Below, in pieces: positions 24,545 through 36,100 of a DNA stretch of 64,000 nucleotides. Origin of the DNA: Lytechinus pictus. Lineage: Eukaryota; Echinodermata; Echinoidea; Temnopleuroida; Toxopneustidae. The first letter of the stretch is position 1. Each line of letters begins with the position of its first letter. The notes below the pieces were generated by a model. The model made no database searches. It was not told the origin of the DNA and was given only the letters and a program-made list of their open reading frames with translations. The position numbers and the translations under genes were made by a program. Location of the stretch: assembly GCF_037042905.1 (NCBI RefSeq), contig NC_087257.1, positions 17,189,001-17,253,000 on the forward strand, given 5' to 3'.

Positions 24545-25407
24545 CATCTGTCTTGTTTTCTATCTTTCTCTTTTTCCGTCCATATATATATCTATCTATC
24601 TATAACATCTCTCCCTCTCAAGTTCTCTCCCCCATCTATCTATCTATCTATCTTCTATCTATTTATCTATGTAACTACAGTATCTATCTATCTGTTAAGT
24701 TGTCTATCTTCTCTGTCTCTCTCATTCTGTATCTATCTATCCATCTAACATCTACCTATCTCTCAAATTCTCTATTTCTCTCTATCTATCTATCTTCTAT
24801 CTATCTATCTATCTATGTAACTACAGTATCTATCTATCTATAACATCTCTCCCTCTCTCAAGTTCTCTCCCCCATCTATCTATCTATCTATCTTCTATCT
24901 ATTTATCTATGTAACTACAGTATCTATCTATCTGTTAAGTTGTCTATCTTCTCTGTCTCTCTCATTCTGTATCTATCTATCCATCTAACATCTACCTATC
25001 TCTCAAATTCTCTATTTCTCTCTATCTATCTATCTTCTATCTATCTATCTATCTATGTAACTACAGTATCTATCTATCTGTTAATTTGTCTATCTTCTCT
25101 GTCTCTCTCATTCTGTATCTATCTATCCATCTAACATCTACCTATCTCTCAAATTCTCTATTTCTCTCTATCTATCTATCTTCTATCTATCTATATATCT
25201 ATCTATCTAACATCTATCTATCTCTCAGATTTTCTATCTCTCTCTCTATCTATCCATCTGTCTGTCTTTTCTCTCTCTCTCTCTCTATTTCTCTTTATCC
25301 GTCCATATATCTATCTATCTATCTATAACATCTCTCCATCTCTGAGTTATCTCCCCCCATCTATCTATCTATCCATCTCTCTGTCTTTCTCTCTCTCTCT
25401 CTCTACT

Positions 25408-25472
<65 letters not shown>

Positions 25473-25912
25473 GTCTCTATCTATTTATTAGTCTTCTATA
25501 TCTATCTTTCGGCATCTAAGTGTATCAATCCATCAGACTTCAATTTTCTTTCTATTATATGTATCTGTTTATTTTTATTTTGTCTGTCATTCTATTCATT
25601 TAGTTAATAATTTATATTCAGAAAAAAAACTTTTTCATAACTTTTCATAAAAAAACGTAACTGCAAAAGCATGTTCTGATTTCTCATATGACTGCTCTCT
25701 GTACATGAAGTGCCGAGGAACTCTATGCTCTGATCAGTAACTGTGCAGATTGCATGCGGTGGTGTGGGACTCGCCTGTGTCGCACGCTGCAACGGTATAC
25801 CCGCTGCAACCAGCGACGTGTGTAGACTCTTCACTAGTCGCTTCGTGGCTATTTTTGCGGAAAATGCCTTCGCCAGGGTGTAAAACGGAAACGCGCACCC
25901 CGCGCCGGCGAT
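23140..25912. repeat. Inverted repeat bracketing the CTAT microsatellite
   Basis: GCGTTTCCGTTTTACACCCT and the following GGCGAAGGCATTTTCC near 23150-23193 recur in complement near 25858-25905, with GCCGGC at both outer edges. AGAGTCTAC also recurs internally on each side. This could be the ends of a 2.8-kb element whose interior is mostly simple repeat. No target duplication is clear. Confidence 0.6.
23400..25480. repeat. Long CTAT/CTGT/CTCT microsatellite with higher-order units
   Basis: About 2 kb of TATC-type repeats, broken by a non-repeat island at 23650-24120. From about 24617 a 240-bp higher-order unit (CTCAAGTTCTCTCCCCC at 24617 and 24857) is composed of 146- and 94-bp subunits marked by GTAACTACAGTATC at 24671, 24817, 24911 and 25057. 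Tyr/Leu/Ser-rich frames here are repeat artefacts. Confidence 0.92.
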
Positions 25913-25943
25913 GCCGCCAGGACGACCGTGGACCGACGGGTAC

Positions 25944-26115
25944 CGTGGCCCGTGGCCGAGTGGTCTAAGGCGCCTGCATGGCTATACATGGAAAGTCCGG
26001 GGTTCGATTCCCGGCTGCCGCACCTATGCCCGTGAGCAAGGCTTTTATTCTACAATGCTCTTTTATCCTGCTTTCAAATAAATGGAAATGCTATATGCAT
26101 TATTGGTAACTAGGT
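25944..26115 (+). mobile_element. tRNA-like SINE head and body
   Basis: A box TGGCCGAGTGG and B box GGTTCGATTCC (about 26001-26011) are intact, and the T-arm CCGGGGTTCGATTCCCGG folds. The acceptor stem has two mismatches, the anticodon arm is poor (CATG-GCTATA-CATG), and the long variable arm expected for Leu/Ser tRNAs is missing. A functional tRNA is therefore unlikely. The tail CCCGTGAGCAAGGCTTTTAT resembles a SINE body. Confidence 0.62.
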
Positions 26116-27162
26116 GTGCACTTGTTTGTTAAAAAAAAAAATTACCGTACCCCTGTTCTTTTCGGTTAATGGATCGTCCTGTCGGGAGGACTATACAAGT
26201 TGCTTGTAAATTATTCTGAGTACACAATTTATTTAGGATATTTTTTATGTACTTACAGTTTGTATCAATGTTCTGTTTGACTGAAGTGCAACGATATGTT
26301 TTGCATTCTTTGATTGTTTTTGTGACGAATAAAAACTGCAAAGATATAAAAAAAGAGTAAGAATATAGTTTCTGTAGAGAATAAATATCTATCCATTTAA
26401 TTATTTCAACGAGTTATGAACAGGGTGCCACGCTTGAAAGGCACCTTTTGCTTTTTTGTTGTCCCGTTTACCATATACACAAATGTTGGTCTCTGAAAGG
26501 TTTCTTTCTTTTCAGTTTGGAGGGGGGGGGGGGGGGTATTAGTAATGGCGCAACGAGCCTAAAGTTTGACGAGGGCAGACATGGCTTTAAAGCGGAATTT
26601 GTTTACATTATTTAACATTATAAACCGGGATATATAATGGTAACAAAATAAAGTGACATAAAAAACGGGGTACACCCCTTGAGCTTGCTTGCGGGGAGGG
26701 GTAAATTCTTTAAAAAAAGTCATGTATAAAAACAAAAGCATATGTAGATGTTATCTATTTCATTTAGGATTTTTTTTTTATTCTCCATCCATTCGTTTCT
26801 AAGAATATCTGTCAGAATTGTTTCATTCAATAAGAATAAACATAAGAAATCCTCCGATAAAAATTGATGTTAAAAAAAATTATATAACATTTTATGAATT
26901 ATTATAAATCACAATAATACATTTTTCCATTTAAAAAAATTCAAAACTTTTGCTCGCTCGCTTTGAAAAAAAAAGACTCTACAAACTTTGCAAACCTTGA
27001 TTTCTATATATCCTAGCATCCATTCATCAAAGTTTTTTAGACATTATTGAAAGAAAAAAAAAAGTTTTTGAAACATTTACCTTCTTTTAATTTTTTTCGT
27101 GTAGATTAATTATTTTGGAGACATATTTTGGATATCATATACAACAGCAAAATCAGATCACT
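26116..27162. other. Upstream region of the reductase gene
   Basis: AT-rich, with a run of about 15 G at 26522-26537 and a GCTCGCTCGCTTTG word near 26953. No TATA box or other promoter element can be assigned with confidence. Confidence 0.4.
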
Positions 27163-30100
27163 ATGTCAGCGGCCACGTACGTGAAAGGTTTCCATGACGA
27201 CGAGAGAACAAAGAAGATGTGTTACCATGATCTTGGGGCCACTGGTATGAAGGTGTCTGTCATAGGGTTCGGTAAGTGATTTTAAAGATAAAATCAATAA
27301 TAAGCCAAGCCCCGATATTAAGTGAATATCATTCAACTAGCAAAACGGAAGAAAAGCCCTCCACCCCCCCCCCCCAAAAAAAAAAAGAGGTACACAATTC
27401 TCTAACGACGTTTAGGTCCCATTTTTAATGAAAATGGGGCAAAATCTGCGAGCAATGATATTAGTGAGTTGATAATATTGTTATTTCCATTTTCTTTTCT
27501 TTTTGTTGTAAACTTAAGTATACTACAAATTCCATCAAGTTTAGAATTTTATTTTAGTTCGTGTATCAAAGAAAAATTAAGGTCTTATCATTAGATGTAA
27601 GTAGAAACGAAGAAGATATATGAACCCCGGGGGGCCACTTACATTGACGAGTGGATACCATGCGCGACCAAAAAACGCGTAAAAAAGGATGTCTTTTTCA
27701 AGATAGGGCACGTTACGTACGTAACGTAACAAGGGTGTAAAAACACTAAAATAATGACAAAGATTTTGCTAGGAAAGATATGTGTTTAGGGTCAAATTCG
27801 CGAGGTTATAAGAAAGACTAAAAAGGATGTACTTTTTGCCCCAACAGTCAACACGTGTTTAGAGTACGATTTGCGCGAGGTGTGGGAGGTGGGGCCGTAC
27901 TAAACCCAATGATGTAGGTAAACATGGTAAAGGTACACTTATAACCAACAACCGAAGTCCGTGACATAACTATTAAAATACTTGTACTTGTTTAGGGGTT
28001 AAATTCATGGAATACTTACCATGCAAGAGTATCGTTTTGTTTCCTATACTTGTTAAGGGTAGGGTTTCACACGCTAATACTTGTTAAGGGGTGCATTTTC
28101 AGAATATGGAAAATACTTGTTGAGGGTGCTTTTCGAGACCCCATGGTCGCGCATGCATGGTATCCACTCGTCAATGGAAGTGGCCCCCGCCCCCCCCCCG
28201 GGTATGAACCTCCCCCCGACGGGTGCTGTCAATTTCAGTACTGCAGTCTGACAGACAGTTGCGATAACGGGGTCGTCCCTATGATACTTTGAACATGGAC
28301 CTACTATGCTTTGAAGAAGTGGAATAAAGGAGGAAGGAAATGAAAGAAGTGATAAGTATAACAAAAGAGATGTTTGAGTCGTCTAACTTTATAATTCTAT
28401 AATCAATTCAAGAACAAACGTCACCTTCAACCCGTCTCGCCCCTTCAAAATACCATGACAACTCCCCTATATGTTTTCCGTATCCTTCGCAGTTATTTAT
28501 TTTCACTTGATTTGAATCCTAATGATTCCTAAATCATATTTTTCTGAAATCTGCACCACACGTTTGGCACGCAAGCATTCCTTATCAGTTAGTATTTACA
28601 CGCAGGCTATACCTTTTAGTCTCATTTTTCTGTTCTAGGTCCTATGCTTTTTTGCCAATACGTTTAATTATTTCCATAGTGTACAATTTTTTTTACTTAT
28701 CCATTTAATAATAGGATTATACTGTTGTCAATAGACGGACTTGAACTCAATTGAATTTATTACCAAATCTTGTCAAGTACATTTACATAAAGAAGTAAAT
28801 CACATAGTAGTAACTACTATGTCTCCAAATGTAAAATCATGACCATGCCAAGAAAAAACTATGATCATGTTTTTAGATATACAATTAATCGACAAGAATT
28901 GAAATATACTACGTGTGAAAAATACCTAGGCCTTTTGATTAATGACAAGTTAAATTGGGTTGATCATTGTTCTGAGCTTAAGATAAAGTGCAATAGATTG
29001 ACTGGAATAATACGCAGACATTTTGTTGGATCTCATAAACATGATAAAGCAGTCTTGAAAACATTGAATGAATCTTTGATAAGATCAAGCTTAGAATACT
29101 GTTGTGTAGCTTTGGACCCGTATATAAATTCACAGAGAAACATACTTGAAAAGATACAGAAACGTTTTGTAAGAATGGTGTGTAAAGACTGGGAAACAAG
29201 TTATAATATTTTATTAAATGAACTTAGTATGACTACATTGGAAATTAGACGTAGATACCACAGACTGGTTTTCTTTTATAAGTTAGTAAATGGTATGTTA
29301 CACACAGGAAGCAAGAGGTATACTTGTGCATCTAGAATTGGAAGAACAGATCATAATTTGAAGATGTATGTTCCTTTTGCAAGAACCGATTACTACAAGA
29401 ATTCTTTCTATCCCAAAACCATGGATGAATGGAACAAGCTTCTTAGTGCCATAGTTAATGTCAAAAGTCTCGAATCTTTTAAAAATGCCCCAATGACACA
29501 TGCACCTCACCAACCAAACTTAATGGAGGTGACAAACCAAGCGTTTTCTCCCTCTTTCTTTCTTTTCGTAACTCTGTGCAAAGTTTGGTGAAAATGACAT
29601 GGATTTCATTTTAACTGTGGAACGTCCTTAAAAGTAATAGTTTATGGTCAATACAATCCGAAGTTCTAAACATTTAGAAATATCAAGGAAACGTGCACCA
29701 ACTTTCTAATTTTTATTAAATGATTCGTACCAATCATCAATAATTCTATGTAAACAAGTATTAGTTGAGTGATTTGGCAAGAAGGCATATTAGTCAATGT
29801 TAGTGAGATCGTTTGTCTGTAAATAAGATAAAAATTGGGATTGAACTTAATTTTCCACTAATATTAAGCAATATATGTATGACAAACAACATAAATTGGT
29901 CCATAATTAGAAATGTCATTTCTGTCACCTTACCCCTTATAAAACAGTGTAGTTCTTGAGATTTTCCAATCATCCGGTAACATCAAACTTGCGTTAGATA
30001 AATTAGATAAAGATTCATAAATAAAAGGAGCTGAATTCAAAGTAATTTAGTATCAAAATCTAAAAACAAAACAAAATTATGATAATTGGAACAAACATAA

Positions 30101-33100
30101 TCAGTAGCAAAATGCCAATCATGTTTAGCCCCAAATAATGTCATTATCATGAATAGATCAACTGAACTGAAAAAAATGTGAAATTATGTCTAATAGGTGC
30201 AGCACCCCTTGGGAAGGTCTATGACGCGGATCTCACTGATGAACAGGGCGTGTCCGCTCTTCGACATGCTCTACGCGGTGGAATTAACTATATCGACACA
30301 GCCCCATATTATGGGCAAGGAAAATCGGAAGCCGTCTTAGGAAATGTAATATAAAGTGACAAATATGTATTTATATTGCTTTTCTAAATCATGAATATTT
30401 GTTTTAAGGGATTAATATTGTAATTTCCTGGTCGGATAGCTATTATTTTTGGCGGACTACTAAATAAGATTTGCTTAAGTAACTAGAGGACTTGTTGATT
30501 GATGCAATCCCCGAAGTACCTGGCAATTATAAGGACTATTATGCCACTCAGTTTCAACCACAAAACCCCGTAAACACGACTCCAAACCGACCATTGTTAT
30601 GATTGTTATGCTTTTCAAAATTACCTAATACCCCTTTCATAAACCCAATAAAACCTATCCTCCAATTAGCCGCCTATTTCGTCCGAACATGGAATTAGGT
30701 TCGTTGGTACGAACATAACCTTCGTAATAACAAAATTAATTCGTGTATTTTTTCTCGGATCAAACATTTGAATAACAAATCATATTTCCCTTTTCGTATC
30801 AACAACCCATCGGAATATCAAATTGGGAACAACGAGCTTCAGATTAACGAGCCTTCTGATTTAGTGCAATGCAAAAATTCCGGTGTTGATTTAACACCAT
30901 CCCGGAATCTATATATGTCCACACCAGAGAAGCATTGAAATAAAACCAGTTTGGAATCAAACCGATGCTGTTTGATACTAATTGGTGTTGTATAAACACC
31001 TTTCTGGAGTGAGACCAAAACGAAACTAGTGTTGTTTAACACTTCTGGTGTGGACATATATAGATTCCGGGCTGGTGTTAAATCAACACCAGAGTTTTTG
31101 TAGTGCGGCGGATCCAGGGAGGGGAAGGGCATTTCCGACCCGTCCCGACACTTTTGAGAGCCATAGTTAATATTTTTAATGTAAATATGTCTTCATACTT
31201 TAGACAAGTGTGCCCCTCGCTCCCTTTAAGGGTCAGAGCAAATATTTTTGATGGGAATATGTCTTTCATACACAAGTGAGGACGTTTTTCTTGGGAAAAT
31301 ATGCCCCCTTTTGGAAAATCCTGGATCCGCCCCCGTTCAGACTGTCGAACATTTAATGTAGCCAGTCCTTCGGAGTCGTTTGCGATATGAAAACGGTCGT
31401 TAATTCTTAATCTTGTCTATTTCAGGCTCTTAAAGATATTCCTCGGGAAGCTTACTACATCGCAACTAAAGTAGGGAGATATGAAACAGCTGATAACCCG
31501 GAAGGAATGTTTGACTTTTCTGCAGAACGAGTCACTCGGGGCGTTGATGAAAGCCTCAAACTACTGGGACTTGAGTATGTCGACCTTATTCAGGTAAGTC
31601 GTTTAAAAAATTGTCAGTTGTTGCGCCATCGACGCGAGAGGGCAGTATCATCAGCGACTGGTACGAGTTTCTGAAAGTCTTAAACGTCATTGATTCCAGA
31701 GATAACGTTTCCATTGCCAGGGAAAAGGCCAGTGTCTTCAGACGGTTTTGCCACAGCGTAATTTCGTTTGGCACAATCGCACACCCACACCCACTTTTTT
31801 TTTTTTTCAATATGTTTTTATTAAGGATTTCATTCAAATGAATTACATAAACTGCAGATAAATACAAAACAAAATACAAATCTTCATTTCATATCAACAA
31901 GGATATGCAAAAAAGTACATATATATTTACCAAGAACTGAAGCAAATAAGGACGGAATGAAACTCCTTAAAATTATACTTTTATATCTGAAAAAAAAAAA
32001 CTCAACTGAGTCCCCAACCCTCTATGTATTTCAATAATAATTAATGTTAAATGGCTATATAAATGATTTGCAGGAAAACAGAAATCAACCTAAATGTATT
32101 ATCATTGCATCCCATTTTAAATCAAGCTTCAACATAACTTTACATAATTATACACACATACACACACCCACCTTAACACCCACACACCCACCTTAACACC
32201 CACACTAACACCCACACACACACACACACACACAAAGAAATCGCAATCAGGAAAGCGAAATGTTTTGTTTAAAATCCTTTTTATACGATATTTTCAATAT
32301 TGGTAGATATTGATAGGGAGAATTTTATCTTATGGCACTCAAGAATTATGCATACAAGTAGTTTAATTCCTACCTAATTTTCGAGAAAGCCATATAGCTT
32401 ATTTTCGTCCATTTTTTATTATTATAGGAACTGTAAACATATAAGAATGATTTTAACAACCGATATAACACTTACGATTCCAGTGATTTAATCGTTAGTA
32501 AAGTTACAAATGACTTTTACGAATTTGTATAGGCATAATAGATTGGTACTCATACATGTCTCGTCGATTCGTAACTCGTAACGTTACAAGCGGCTTTATG
32601 AAACGACCTAGTATCCTCTTGTAATGTTAGGTCCATGACGTGGAGTTTGCTTCAAGCGTAGATCTTATCATAGACGAGACTCTTCCTGCGTTGGAGAAGA
32701 TCAGAAAACAGGGCAAGGCTAAGTTCATTGGTATAACAGGATACCCGATACAAGTTCTAAGGTACGTTAAAAATGAGAAATTCAGAATGTCACAAACTCG
32801 TGTTATATGATACCCAATCAGGTTTAAGGTATGCCAGAAGAGACATAGGAATCATCATGAACTTGTGTAACATGAGACGTTGTATACTGTTAATGTATGT
32901 CACAAAATAAAACACGTCACATACTTGTGTAACATGCGACCTGCTATTGTTTTAAGGTATATCACAAGATAAATGAGACTGTCACGATCTTGTGTAACAG
33001 GAGGCCAAGTAAGGTTTTAATGTATGTCACAAGGGAAATTGTAAATGTCACATATTTGTGTAACATAAGAGTTGCTATGGTTTTAATGTATATCATAACA

Positions 33101-36100
33101 GAAACGGAGATCGTCACAAAGTTGCATAACGAAAGAGCTATAATACGTCACACAGGCTTTAAACCATGTCACCACTGTGTCACAAACGTGTATGTATGTC
33201 ACAACACAAATAAAGAATGTGAAAAACTTGTGTAACAGGAGAATCAATTCAGTTTTAAGATAAAGTCACAACCTTGTTTGTCACAAAACACAAGAGTGTC
33301 ACAAAACACAAGAGTGTCACAAACTTGTGAAACAACGGGAGACTCAATTCAATTTTGAGCTTGTGTCACAAGTTTGTATAAATCAAGATAAAGTCACAAC
33401 CTTGTTTGTCACAAAACACATCAAGAGTGTCACAAACTTGTGAAACAACGGGAGACTCAATTCAATTTTGAGCTTGTGTCACAAGTTTGTATAAATCACG
33501 AGTGTGACAAACTTATTAAAGAGGCGACCCAATATAGATTTTCAGTCGCGTCACAAACTTGTGTGTAATAAGAGAGTATCACAAACTTGTGTAACAGGAG
33601 GACCAGTTTATTTTTTAAGATAGTGTCACAAGCTTGTTTGTCACCAAACAAATCAAGAGTGTTACAAACATGTGAGATAACAAAAGATCTCATTCAGGTT
33701 ATGGACTAGTATCACAAATTTTTATATATGCCAGAAAACAAATCAAGAGTGTGATAAACTTGTGTAACAGGTGGCCCAAGTTAGGTTTCAGGTCGTGTCA
33801 TAAACTTTATGTCACACAGCAAATGAAAGTTTCACAAAATTTTATAACGGTGGCCCAATTAAGGTTTACATGTCGTGTCACAAATTTGGATGTCACACAA
33901 CACATCAAGAGTTTCACACACATGTGTAACACGCGATCAATTTCAGGGGCCCGTTTCAACTGTTGTAACTTTGCCATTATGGCAACTACCATGGTAACCT
34001 TAATTTTTATTGGCTGCTGAGCCCTTTTGCCATGGTAGTTGCCATAATGGCAAAGTCACAAAAACTGTAACTCTTTATGAAACGGGCCCCAGGTTTAAGT
34101 GTCACAAGCTCGAATTTCATTTAAAAAAAATAATCAAGAGTAGTACAAACCTGCGAAACCGGGTATCTAGTATAGGTTTAGTTCACAAATCAAATGACGA
34201 GTCCAACAAAGTTGTTGCGAAGTTACGTAACGCAAATAGCTTTTGGCAACAAATCTGTCTCATTTTTTAAATTTACAGAACCATTGTTGAGCGAAGCAAG
34301 GTGAAGATAGATACAGTATTGAGCTATTGTCATTTAAGCCTTAATGACTCTTCACTTCTTCAACAAGCAGCATTCTTCCAAGTAAGTTTTTATTAATTTA
34401 ACCTACCATTTTTTTATGGCATGCATCGAATCAGCGGAGGAAACGCGTGTACTGACGTTACACATTCATGACGTATCATATTAGAAAATCGACCAATCAC
34501 AATACAACTAAACTGCAAATTCACCTATCAAATGGATATTTTGCACAATTTGACGTATCAAGTAAAATTTGCACAACATGACACATCAAAATAAAAATAA
34601 AAATTGTACAACGTGACGTGTCAAATAAGATTGCACAATGTGATGTTTAAATAACACACCGACACATATTAAATGAATAGATGGATGCAAAACTTGACGT
34701 ACTAAATACAGCACACATTTGCCTATGAAATAAGGTACAATGTGATATATCAATATGAATTAGAAGTCCTTTATTTATAAATAAAATAAATGAATTTAAA
34801 AAATGTTTTGGGGAACCCCTGAAAATGCACATTTCACATTCAACAAGCTTTTTCATTTATGTCCACATACTCAAAAGACATTTAACTTATTTTAAGTTTA
34901 GTCGATCAATTGAATACGTCACGTCATTGAACACGTCACTACGTCCTATTATTTTGTGCAATAAAAGATAAGTCTCTTTTATTGCACTGTTTGTATGATT
35001 TTCCTTCCCCTTTCCTTTTGAGGCCTTTATCAATGTCAAGCTCTAAGCTTAAGATGAAGGTCTCCCACATTTCAAAATGCATTATATCGATATATGTATA
35101 TATATTTTTTTTTTCTGCTATTTGTTTTAATAATAAAAAAAAGAAATTTATCAGGTATAAATATATTTCAATTAGATTATTAGATTGTATATATTCCTAT
35201 ATTAATTATGTCATTTGCTTATTGTTATGTTATGCTAAGAAAAAAATGATTACACTTGTATATGCTTTTGTTTTGGAATGTGGAAATAAATAAATCAAAA
35301 TCAATCAAATCAAGTGACGACGTTATTAACTTTAATACGTATTTATCTGCTTGATACGTCTTAAACACCGCTGGTGGGCTGACAAATGTAGACAATGAAT
35401 CCATTAATAATAATAATTATAATAATAAGTAAAAAATAATAATAATAATAAACTATGCTAATGTTAAAAAAGATGAGTTTCAAGTGGGAATTTGAATATT
35501 TCAACAGAGGTAGCATTTTGATGATTGTGATGATCCACAAAATTTATATTGCGCCATATTTCTGTTAAACCCTTCAAAGGCGCAGGCTCATTACTACACG
35601 TCAAATTCAAATTCAAATTTATTTATTTCACTTCCATCAAACAAAAACAAATCGTATACCATATATAAACATAAATATTTGTATCCGTTGCGGAAAAAAA
35701 AATTAATAATACATATGTTGAGAAAAACAAAACAAAAAAATCCACTTAGACAATTTGGGCAACACATTGTAGGTTTTAAATATGTATACTATTTTTCAAA
35801 AGAAGTTAAATTAAGATGGAAATGGAGGGACCCACTAAAAAGCAATGCTTGTACAATGTGGGCCCCTCTAAAAATAGATAACACAACAAATAACAAAATA
35901 ACAAAGTACAAATACCGATATATGTAATCAAATGAGAAAAAAAAATAAATGAGAGAGAAATAATACTCACAAAATAAATACGAAGTTATCAAAAAATATA
36001 GTTTGATATAGGACAAAACAACCCGTCTGCTGAAACAATTGAGGTTCAGAATCATGAAATAAGAAACATACATGATTTTCTTTATTTCTAGGAACGAAAC

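Noticed and set aside
24063-25328. Long Tyr/Leu/Ser-rich open frames
   Set aside because: They are translations of the CTAT microsatellite; the same peptide pattern appears in other frames and no start, splice or domain evidence exists.
25944-26023. Functional Leu/Ser tRNA gene
   Set aside because: A and B boxes are good, but the acceptor stem has mismatches, the anticodon arm is weak and the long variable arm is absent; a SINE head fits better.
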